A stretch of DNA of 64,000 nt, taken from contig CALVJY010000013.1 in assembly GCA_944332455.1 (NCBI GenBank), positions 1 to 64,000 on the forward strand. The letters are read 5' to 3'. Below are positions 1-6,467 of the stretch, piece after piece. This stretch comes from an uncultured Clostridia bacterium. GTDB taxonomy: Bacteria; Bacillota; Clostridia; Christensenellales; HGM11417. Under the pieces are notes generated by a model that was given only the letters and a program-made list of their open reading frames with translations, did not search any database and was not told the DNA's origin. The stretch's first letter is position 1, and the number at the start of each line of letters is the position of its first letter. The translations under genes and the position numbers were made by a program.

Positions 1-44
1 TTTTTCAAAAGACAAAATAAGAAATCCGGGGCAAAAAGAGGCCT

Positions 45-1424
45 TTACGCGGGGTCGCTCTGGCCCTGCGCGTCCAGCCAGCGCAAGATGCTCTGCGCCG
101 CCTTTTTGCCCGCGCCCATGGCCAGGATCACGGTGGCGGCCCCGGTGACCGCGTCCCCGCCCGCAAACACGCCGGGCAGCGAGGTAGCCAGATCGTCGTC
201 CACCTCCAAGGTCCCCTTCGGGGTGACCGCAAGGTCGAGACAGCCCTCCTTCAGCATGGGATTGGGCACGGTGCCGAGGCTGACGATCAGCATGTCGCAG
301 GGGATCTCGAATTCGCTCCCCGGAACCGGGACCGGCCGGCGGCGCCCCGAGGCGTCCGGCTCGCCCAGCTCCATGCGGATGCAGCGGACGGCCTCCACAT
401 GGTCACGGCCCAGCACCTCCACGGGGTTGGACAGCAGGCAGAAGACCACCCCCTCCTCCTCGGCATGGCGGACCTCCTCCCGGCGGGCGGGCATCTCCTC
501 CCGGCCCCGGCGATAGACCACGGTGACCCGCTCGGCCCCCATGCGGACGGCGGTGCGGGCGGCGTCCATGGCCACGTTGCCGGCCCCCACCACGATCACC
601 TGCTTTCCCCGCTGCACGGGGGTCACGGCGTCGGGCAGATAGGCCTTCATCAGATTGATCCGGGTCAGGTACTCGTTGGCCGAGCACACGCCGTTCAGGT
701 TCTCGCCGGGGATGTTGAGGAACATGGGAAGCCCCGCCCCCGTCCCCAGAAAGACGGCGTCGAAGTCCCGGCGCAGCTGCTCCAGCGTGACCGTCTTGCC
801 GGCCACGGTGTTCAGTCTGAAGGTCACGCCCAGATCGGTCAGCCCCTCGATCTCCCGCTGCACCAGATCCTTGGGCAGCCGGAACTCGGGGATGCCGTAG
901 ACCAGCACCCCGCCGGGGCGGTGCAGATTTTCAAACACCGTGACCGCCGTTCCGGCCTTGGCCAGGTCGGCGGCGCAGGTCAGCCCGGCCGGCCCGCTGC
1001 CCACCACCGCTACTTTTCGGCCGTTGGGCTTTTGGGTCGCCTCCTTCGGGTTTCCCCCGTGGTCGGCGGCATAGCGCTCCAGGGTGCCGATGGCCACCGG
1101 CCCCTCCATCCGGCCCCGGACGCAGAGGGCCTCGCACTGATGCTCCTGGGGACAGACCCGCCCGCAGACGGCGGGCAGGTTGTTGGTCTGCTTGATGACC
1201 GAAAGGGCGCCTTCGGCGTCCCCCTCCTTCAGTTTGCGGATGAATCCGGGGATGTCCACGCCCACCGGACAGCCCCGGCGGCAGGGCGCGTTTTTGCAGT
1301 TCAGACAGCGGTCGGCCTCCAGCCTGGCCCGGGCGGGGTCAAAGCCCCCGGAGACCTCCGAAAAAGTGGTCCTGCGGAGTTCAAGCTCAAGCTCGAGGGG
1401 ATGCTGACGTTCCATTTTTGGCAT
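45..1424 (-). CDS. nfnB: NADH-dependent ferredoxin:NADP oxidoreductase large subunit (NfnB; GltD-like)
   Basis: This is a 459-residue GltD-type flavoprotein. The N-terminus carries ferredoxin-like cysteines C40, C43, C48, C52 and C87, C91, C97, C101, which are ligands for two iron-sulfur clusters. An FAD-binding GSGPAGL follows near residue 142, and an NAD(P)-binding GAGNVAMD lies near 280. The nearest families are the glutamate synthase small subunit and NfnB. The FNR-like NfnA gene just upstream and the absence of a glutamate synthase large subunit favour NfnB. NfnAB is known to couple NADH and reduced ferredoxin oxidation to NADP+ reduction by flavin-based bifurcation in anaerobes. The start is set by AGGAGG 8 nt upstream. 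A short GC hairpin lies in the 190-nt gap after nfnA. GltA-like annotation remains possible. Confidence 0.85.
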   Translation of the reverse strand: MPKMERQHPLELELELRRTTFSEVSGGFDPARARLEADRCLNCKNAPCRRGCPVGVDIPGFIRKLKEGDAEGALSVIKQTNNLPAVCGRVCPQEHQCEALCVRGRMEGPVAIGTLERYAADHGGNPKEATQKPNGRKVAVVGSGPAGLTCAADLAKAGTAVTVFENLHRPGGVLVYGIPEFRLPKDLVQREIEGLTDLGVTFRLNTVAGKTVTLEQLRRDFDAVFLGTGAGLPMFLNIPGENLNGVCSANEYLTRINLMKAYLPDAVTPVQRGKQVIVVGAGNVAMDAARTAVRMGAERVTVVYRRGREEMPARREEVRHAEEEGVVFCLLSNPVEVLGRDHVEAVRCIRMELGEPDASGRRRPVPVPGSEFEIPCDMLIVSLGTVPNPMLKEGCLDLAVTPKGTLEVDDDLATSLPGVFAGGDAVTGAATVILAMGAGKKAAQSILRWLDAQGQSDPA

Positions 1425-1614
1425 AAAAAGACCTCCTGGTCCGAAAAGGCCCCGCGGCGGGGCAAAATGCGTCTGGCGGCGACGGTTTTCAGCCTGACAT
1501 CGGAATCACCGACGATATGGATAAGTTTCCTGCAAAGAGCCGTTTCCCGGCCGAATTCAGGTCTTAGGAGATTTTGGGGCCGAAAGAGATGCCGTAAGCA
1601 GTCTTGTGGGCGCC

Positions 1615-2448
1615 TTAAATTTTCCCCTCTTTCAGCCGGCAGTAGTGGGCCTGTTCCTGCTCCCGGTACATTCCGGAGCGGTTGATCGCCTCCTCGAAGT
1701 CCACCTGATGCCCGTCGAATTCGGGGCCGTGCACGCAGGCATAGCGCACCTGTCCGCCCACGGTCAGCCGGCAGCCGCCGCACATGCCGGTGCCGTCCAC
1801 CATGATGGAATTCATGGACACGATGGTCCTGAGCCCGAAGGGCCGGGTGACCTCGCAGACCGCCCGCATCATGGGCAGCGGGCCCACCGCAAAGACCACG
1901 TCGTAGGGGCTGTCCGGACGGGAGATCAGTTCCCGGACCACGTCGGTGACAAAGCCCTTGCGGCCGGAACTGCCGTCGTCGGTGATCAGAAAGAGCGACC
2001 CCGCCTGCCGGCGGAACTCCTCCTCGTACATCAGCAGAGACTTGTTCCGGGCCCCCACCACGACGTCGGCGGGCTTTCCGATCTCCCGCAGATGCTTGGC
2101 CTGGGGAAAGATGACCGCGGTGCCGATGCCCCCGCCCACCAGCAGCACCCGGGAATAGCCGTCCAGGTCGGTGGCGTTGCCCAGGGGCGCCGTGAAATCG
2201 TGCACGAAGTCTCCCTCGTTCAGGGCGGCCAGGCGGGCGGTGGAATAGCCCACGGTCTGGACCAGCAGGGTGATGCTTCCCCTCTCCCGGTCCATGTCGC
2301 AGATGGTGAAGGGGACGCGCTCCCCCTCCTCGTCCACCCGCAGGATGACAAACTGCCCCGGCCGGGCATTGCGCACGGCCTCCGGGGCCTCGATCTCCAG
2401 CTCGACCACGTTTTCGGCCAGCCATCTCTTTTTCAGGATCCGATTCAT
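1615..2448 (-). CDS. nfnA: NADH-dependent ferredoxin:NADP oxidoreductase small subunit (NfnA)
   Basis: This is a 277-residue ferredoxin-NADP reductase-like subunit of the dihydroorotate dehydrogenase electron-transfer (PyrK/SudB/NfnA) family. RVPFTICD near residue 55 matches the FAD-binding motif. LLVGGGIGTAV near 110 is the pyridine nucleotide site. The C-terminal DGTGMCGGC plus a later YACVHG supply the Asp/Cys ligands typical of the NfnA [2Fe-2S] centre. It is the first gene of the nfnA-nfnB pair. ATG follows GGAG by 6 nt, and an inverted repeat (CCCGC/GCGGG) sits just before that site. PyrK is the main alternative, but no pyrimidine gene is nearby. Confidence 0.85.
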   Translation of the reverse strand: MNRILKKRWLAENVVELEIEAPEAVRNARPGQFVILRVDEEGERVPFTICDMDRERGSITLLVQTVGYSTARLAALNEGDFVHDFTAPLGNATDLDGYSRVLLVGGGIGTAVIFPQAKHLREIGKPADVVVGARNKSLLMYEEEFRRQAGSLFLITDDGSSGRKGFVTDVVRELISRPDSPYDVVFAVGPLPMMRAVCEVTRPFGLRTIVSMNSIMVDGTGMCGGCRLTVGGQVRYACVHGPEFDGHQVDFEEAINRSGMYREQEQAHYCRLKEGKI

Positions 2449-2749
2449 AAAAAACTCCGGCCCGCCCTTGAGCGGGATCTTTTTTTGTCAGGACTTCCCC
2501 GTTGGGGACCTCCGCCTCCTCTTCCGAAGGCTTTCGCTTCTTCAAAGAGACTTTCGCTTCCAAAGGTTTCGTAAAGGGCGCGCTCCGGCGGCCCCCAACT
2601 GAAAATTTTTTTCTTCCTCGTAAAAAGCTAAGCCCCCTTCGGCGGGCTTCCCGTTTCCGAAGCCCTCCCGGCGAAGGCTTCCGCGCCCGCCTCAACCCCC
2701 GGGGCGCTTCCCTCTCTCTCCGGAAGCGCTGATCTGCTTCCCGGCTTTT
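2449..2749. other. Intergenic region between nth and nfnA
   Basis: No convincing gene is present. A stem CCCGC/GCGGG with a T7 run on the plus strand (2463-2487) looks like a terminator in that direction, but no plus-strand gene precedes it. The rest is GC-rich sequence with imperfect repeats of CTTTCGCTTC and CTTCGG type. Confidence 0.5.
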
Positions 2750-3394
2750 TCAGCCTTTGGTCTCGCCCTGCTCTTCCCGGTACCGGCGGCACCAGGGCGA
2801 AAGGGTGCATCGGTCGCAGGCCGGGCGCTGGGACTTGCAGACCAGCCGTCCGTGCCAGATCAGCCAGTGATGGGCCCGGCTCCAATCCGACTTCGGAATG
2901 GCGGCCTGCAGCTGTTTTTCGCAGGTCAGCACGTCCTTGGCGTCGGCCAGCCCCAGGCGGTTGCTCACCCGGAACACGTGGGTGTCCACGGCGATGGCGT
3001 CCCCGCCGAAGGCCACCGAAAAGACCACGTTGGCGGTCTTGCGCCCCACGCCGGGCAGGGTCTGCAGCAGGTCCCAGTCGGCCGGGACCTCGCCGTTGAA
3101 CTTTTCGCACAGGGCCTGCGCGGTCTCCTTCAGGTGTTTGGCCTTGTGGTGGTAGAACCCGCAGGGATAGATGATCTGCTCCAGCTCCTCCAGCGGCATG
3201 TCGGCGATGGCCTTGGGGGTGTCCGCTTTGGCAAAGAGCACCTCGGTGACCTGATTGACCCGCACGTCGGTGCACTGGGCGGACAGGATGACCGCCACTA
3301 AAAGCTCGAAGGGCGTCCGGTAGGTCAGCTGGGGTCTGGCGTTGGGGTACAGCCGCTCCAGCTCCTTTAAGATCTTTTGCTTGTCGTCTTCCAT
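2750..3394 (-). CDS. nth: Endonuclease III, DNA glycosylase/AP lyase
   Basis: This is a 214-residue base-excision repair enzyme that removes oxidised pyrimidines and nicks AP sites. The helix-hairpin-helix LPGVGRKTANVV spans residues 113-124 and includes the catalytic lysine K119. The catalytic aspartate D137 lies in AVDTHVFRVSNR. The C-terminal cysteines C186, C193, C196 and C202 fit the C-x6-C-x2-C-x5-C [4Fe-4S] loop exactly. Length is normal for the family. It appears to be a single gene. The downstream nfn genes are 300 nt away and probably separate. Confidence 0.95.
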   Translation of the reverse strand: MEDDKQKILKELERLYPNARPQLTYRTPFELLVAVILSAQCTDVRVNQVTEVLFAKADTPKAIADMPLEELEQIIYPCGFYHHKAKHLKETAQALCEKFNGEVPADWDLLQTLPGVGRKTANVVFSVAFGGDAIAVDTHVFRVSNRLGLADAKDVLTCEKQLQAAIPKSDWSRAHHWLIWHGRLVCKSQRPACDRCTLSPWCRRYREEQGETKG

Positions 3395-3763
3395 TTCGGT
3401 CTCCTCCCCGGCTCTTATGGCGGGGCTTCTTCCGGATCCTCCGCGGCAGGCGTTGATATCAATGGACCGGTATCAGAATGATAGTCCTTTTCCGCGTCCT
3501 CCGCGGCAGGCGTTCCGGCCCGCTCCCGCTGCGGCAGGTTTGAATTGGCGTCAAAACAGGGATCAAAACTGTATTATAGTATATCACAATCCCGCTTCGT
3601 TTTGCAAGAAAATCGCCGCGTTCCCCTCCAAAGAATACCGAAGCGGCGGTATAAGCCGGCATTATGAGCAAATCCTTTGCCGGAGCCCGTTCGCTCCGGG
3701 AAGGCCCGGCCGCCCTTTCCGGGCCGGCAGAGACGAAAAAATCGGTCAAGGCGTAAAATGTAG
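3395..3763. other. Intergenic region between divergent nth and corA
   Basis: No gene is supported. An 18-bp direct repeat (TCCTCCGCGGCAGGCGTT) occurs at about 3438 and 3498. The AT-rich stretch at 3555-3600 could hold the nth promoter, but I could not fix its boxes with confidence. Confidence 0.4.
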
Positions 3764-3792
3764 TAGACAAATTTCCGAAAATGGTGTAAAAT
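3764..3792 (+). promoter_or_regulatory. Sigma-A promoter for corA leader
   Basis: TAGACA (3764-3769), a 17-bp spacer and TAAAAT (3787-3792) form a plausible promoter. It gives a leader of about 195 nt before the corA start. Confidence 0.6.
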
Positions 3793-3799
3793 GGGGATA

Positions 3800-3961
3800 G
3801 AGTTCCGCGTTGAGGCGGAAAATTCCAAGGAGAGCTTTTTTCAATGGAAGGCGACCCCGGCAGTACGACCGCATTTTTGACATTCCGGAAAATTCCACAG
3901 CACTAGGGCGCAAAGATCGGCGCTTCCTTTTGGTGCGGAATTTTTCCGCGCCGTTTTTTTT
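3800..3961 (+). promoter_or_regulatory. Structured corA leader with intrinsic terminator (candidate riboswitch, class unknown)
   Basis: The leader contains TTCCGC (3803-3808) pairing with GCGGAA (3815-3820), then TTCCA (3823-3827) pairing with TGGAA (3845-3849). It ends in a terminator (3932-3961) made of GGTGCGGAA, a short loop, TTCCGCGCC and T8. The terminator arms repeat the same GCGGAA/TTCCGC sequences as the first hairpin, so the two helices can exchange partners. I do not recognise an M-box or another named metal-sensing aptamer. Control of corA by premature termination is an inference. Confidence 0.55.
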
Positions 3962-3993
3962 GTCCGGAGTCCGGCTCCGGAAAGGAGGTGCCC

Positions 3994-4965
3994 ATGATCA
4001 CTTACACCATGGCCGACGCGGACGGCGTCCGCAATCTGGACCAGCCCGAGAAGCAGTGCTGGATCCACCTGGTCAACCCCTCGGACAGCGAGGTGGCGCA
4101 GATCTCCGAGCTGACCGGCGTGCCCGATCTCATGCTGAAATCCGCCCTGGACGAGGAGGAATCCGCCCACATCGACCGCGAGGACGACAACCTGCTGGTG
4201 GTGGTGGACGTTCCCTCCGTCGAGGAGGAAAACGACAACTTCGTCTACACCACCATGCCCATGGGCTTTGTGCTCAGCCCGGATTACACGGTGACCATTT
4301 CCCTGCGGGAGACCACCCTTCTGACCGACTTTATGAACCAGCGGGTCAAGGGGTTTTCCACCCGGAATCCCTTGCGCTTTCTGCTTCAGGTCCTGTACCG
4401 GAACGCCACCAAATTTTTGCAGCACCTCCGCCAGATCGACCGCTCCTCTCACCGCCTTCAGGCCGAGCTGCACCGCTCCATGAAGAACAAGGAGCTGATC
4501 CTGCTGCTGGAGCTGGAAAAATCGCTGGTCTACTTTTCGACTTCCCTTCGGGCCAACAAGGTGGTCATCGAAAAGATCTCCCGCTTCGAATCCATCAAGT
4601 CCGACAGCGACGAGCGGGATCTTCTGGACGATCTGGTCATCGAAAACGAGCAGGCCATCGAGATGTGTAACATCTACCGGGACATTCTGTCGGGGACCAT
4701 GGACGCCTTTGCCTCCATCATCTCCAACAACGTCAACCTGGTCATGAAGATCCTGACGGTGATCACCATCATCCTGACCATCCCCTCCCTGATCGCCGCC
4801 CTGTGGGGCATGAACGTCCCTGTCCCCTTCGGAGACAACCCCCTGGGTTTTCTGATCGTCATCGGGATCACCCTGGTCATCACGGTCCCCGTGGCCTGGC
4901 TGCTCATCCGTCTGACCAACCGGCTGCGGAGCAATCCCCCCAGGGAGCGCAAACGGAAGGACTGA
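3994..4965 (+). CDS. corA: CorA-family magnesium/divalent cation channel
   Basis: This is a 323-residue CorA-type transporter. A long cytoplasmic N-terminal domain is followed by two C-terminal membrane segments. The diagnostic GMN selectivity motif (ALWGMNVPVPF) lies at the end of the first. The cytoplasmic tail is basic (RLRSNPPRERKRKD). The ATG at 3994 is preferred because AAAGGAGG ends 5 nt before it; the upstream in-frame GTG at 3988 overlaps that Shine-Dalgarno. The gene stands alone behind its own promoter and a terminator-bearing leader, which suggests regulated expression, perhaps by Mg2+ or another ion. Confidence 0.93.
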   Translation: MITYTMADADGVRNLDQPEKQCWIHLVNPSDSEVAQISELTGVPDLMLKSALDEEESAHIDREDDNLLVVVDVPSVEEENDNFVYTTMPMGFVLSPDYTVTISLRETTLLTDFMNQRVKGFSTRNPLRFLLQVLYRNATKFLQHLRQIDRSSHRLQAELHRSMKNKELILLLELEKSLVYFSTSLRANKVVIEKISRFESIKSDSDERDLLDDLVIENEQAIEMCNIYRDILSGTMDAFASIISNNVNLVMKILTVITIILTIPSLIAALWGMNVPVPFGDNPLGFLIVIGITLVITVPVAWLLIRLTNRLRSNPPRERKRKD

Positions 4966-5025
4966 CCGACTGTTTAACAAGCCTCGGGACGGACAAAAAA
5001 AGTCTTATTAAAATCTAAGGAAGTC

Positions 5026-5226
5026 ATGATGGTTCTGAAAGAATTTATCTGCCGCGACTGCGGCCACGTGTTCGAGGAATTCAGCAAAGCCGATCAAAAT
5101 CCCCCCTGCCCCGCCTGCGGCAGCGCTCGGGTGGACGTCCATCTGAGCGGCAAGGTCTACGGCGGGCTGGGCAAGTGCTCGGAATGTTCGGGCAACTGCA
5201 GCTGCTGTTCGGGCTGCCACCACTGA
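5026..5226 (+). CDS. Small FmdB-like zinc-ribbon protein
   Basis: This is a 66-residue protein with four Cys pairs or clusters. CRDCGHVFEEF and CPACGSARVDV form an FmdB/putative regulatory zinc ribbon. The C-terminus is Cys/Gly/His rich (CSECSGNCSCCSGCHH) and could bind additional metal. AAGG precedes ATG ATG at 5026/5029. A strong terminator follows 20 nt after the stop. The gene may be read through from corA (60-nt gap). Its function is unknown. The dense C-terminal cysteines are unusual for plain FmdB proteins. Confidence 0.75.
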   Translation: MMVLKEFICRDCGHVFEEFSKADQNPPCPACGSARVDVHLSGKVYGGLGKCSECSGNCSCCSGCHH

Positions 5227-5245
5227 TTCAACGGGTTTACATGGA

Positions 5246-5288
5246 AACCCCCGCCGCCTTCTTGAAAAAGAAGGCGGCGGGGGTTTTT
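5246..5288 (+). terminator. Intrinsic terminator after the zinc-ribbon gene
   Basis: A perfect 18-bp stem (AACCCCCGCCGCCTTCTT and its complement) with a GAAA tetraloop is followed by a T-rich tail. Confidence 0.92.
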
Positions 5289-5400
5289 GTTATGTAACGC
5301 GCCCAGGCGGCAGCGTCGGGTGCCACAGGCATCTTGCAAGTACGCCCACTCCCTGCTAACTGAGAAATTTGATTGATTTATCCTGCAATAAGTTTTATGT

Positions 5401-5494
5401 CGATATGTTTGCCTTCGGCAAACTCGATATATGGCCTGACGGCCATTCGATATGCGGCCCTTCGTGCCGCTCGATATGTGCCGCTTCGCGCCAC
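5401..5494. repeat. TCGATAT-linked tandem hairpin array
   Basis: Four short hairpins are separated by the constant heptamer (T)CGATAT, at 5401, 5424, 5447 and 5471. The stems are GTTTGCC/GGCAAAC, ATGGCC/GGCCAT, GCGGC/GCCGC and GTGCCGC/GCGCCAC (one mismatch). Each stem differs but is self-complementary. No coding frame accounts for it. Confidence 0.8.
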
Positions 5495-5999
5495 GTTGTG
5501 GACAGACCACATAACAGAGAACTTTTTATATTCGTTTTGATTGTCTTTTCTTCTCGAAGTCTATCCTCGCACCGGGCTTTTGATCTCGTCGCGCCAACGC
5601 CGGGCGTGTACCGGCGTTGGACTCAATCGAAAATTTACGGTGAGTAAATTTCCGGGTGGAAAAGAGTGAATCAAAAACGCGAAGCGGTTTTGAGAGAGAA
5701 AAACCGCTGCCGAGCTTTCCTACAGAAAACCTGTTGCAGGGAAAATACAAGTTTTTCCTTTCTGTCAGAGTGGGCGTATTGCCTGGCGGCGCTGCCGCCC
5801 GGTTTGTCTTTCAAGTCCGGCCAAAATTCGCCATAGGCGAATTTTGCGTCTGGCCGGAAGCGAAGTGTTTTCGCAAAAGTCCGGACCTGCGCCGGACTTT
5901 TGCACATTCGCATTTTTGCGGTGAGTAAAAATGCGGGCGGAAAGGGGTGAATCAAAAGGCATCGCCTTTTGAGAGGGGAAAAACGTTGCAGAGCGGAAC

Positions 6000-6035
6000 A
6001 AAAAAAACGGAGACCAAAAGGAATTTCGGTCTCCG
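6000..6035 (-). terminator. Terminator-like hairpin inside repeat copy 2
   Basis: Read on the minus strand, CGGAGACC pairs with GGTCTCCG and is followed by eight T residues. Confidence 0.65.
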
Positions 6036-6271
6036 AAAAGAGTTTTCAGGTTCTGCTTTTTTGCTCGCGAACAACGGCTGTCCCCTCAAGTCCGGCCGAA
6101 ATTCCGCACAGCGGAATTTCGCGCTTGGCCGGAAAAAAGTTTTCGCAAAACGGCGGACATGCGCCGCCGTTTTGCGCAATCGAAAATTTACGGTGAGTAA
6201 ATTTTCGGGTGGAAAGGGGTGAATCAAAAGGCATCGCCTTTTGAGAGGGGAAAAACGTTGCAGAGCGGAAC

Positions 6272-6307
6272 AAAAAAAACGGAGACCAAAAGGAATTTCG
6301 GTCTCCG
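6272..6307 (-). terminator. Terminator-like hairpin inside repeat copy 3, downstream of the FtsX gene
   Basis: Same sequence as the hairpin at 6000-6035. It lies about 160 nt beyond the FtsX-permease stop, so it is the likely end of that transcript. Confidence 0.65.
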
Positions 6308-6467
6308 AATATTATGCGGTTTATTTTAAAACTTAAACACTGTTGCAGGAGAAGAGGAAAGCTCCCTCTCTCCAATGGAGTGGGCGTATTGCCCGGCGGC
6401 GCTGCCGCCTTGTCCCCTCAAGTCCGACCGATTTTGCCGCAGGCAAAATCGCGTTTGGTCGGAATTT

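Larger units (their letters stand above)
5628..6465. repeat. Modular intergenic hairpin repeat, three partial copies
   Basis: Three kinds of module recur. Module A contains TGGGCGTATTGCC plus GGCGGCGCTGCCGCC (5771, 6381). Module B starts TCAAGTCCG and holds a nested hairpin (5811, 6087, 6419). Module C contains GGTGAGTAA and GTGAATCAAAA hairpins (5628, 5908, 6180). About 100 bp at 5939-6038 recurs, apparently without change, at 6211-6310. Linkers are constant, while stem sequences change in both arms together. No gene is supported in this 1.2-kb stretch downstream of the FtsX permease. Confidence 0.8.

Noticed and set aside
45..1424. Glutamate synthase small subunit GltD as the primary call
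   Set aside because: No large subunit is nearby and an NfnA-type gene is directly upstream, which fits NfnB better.
3800..3961. M-box magnesium riboswitch before corA
   Set aside because: The conserved M-box sequence blocks are not visible, so only an unclassified leader is claimed.
5401..5494. CRISPR-like array at the TCGATAT repeats
   Set aside because: The constant unit is only 7 bp and the variable units are self-complementary hairpins. No cas genes are present.
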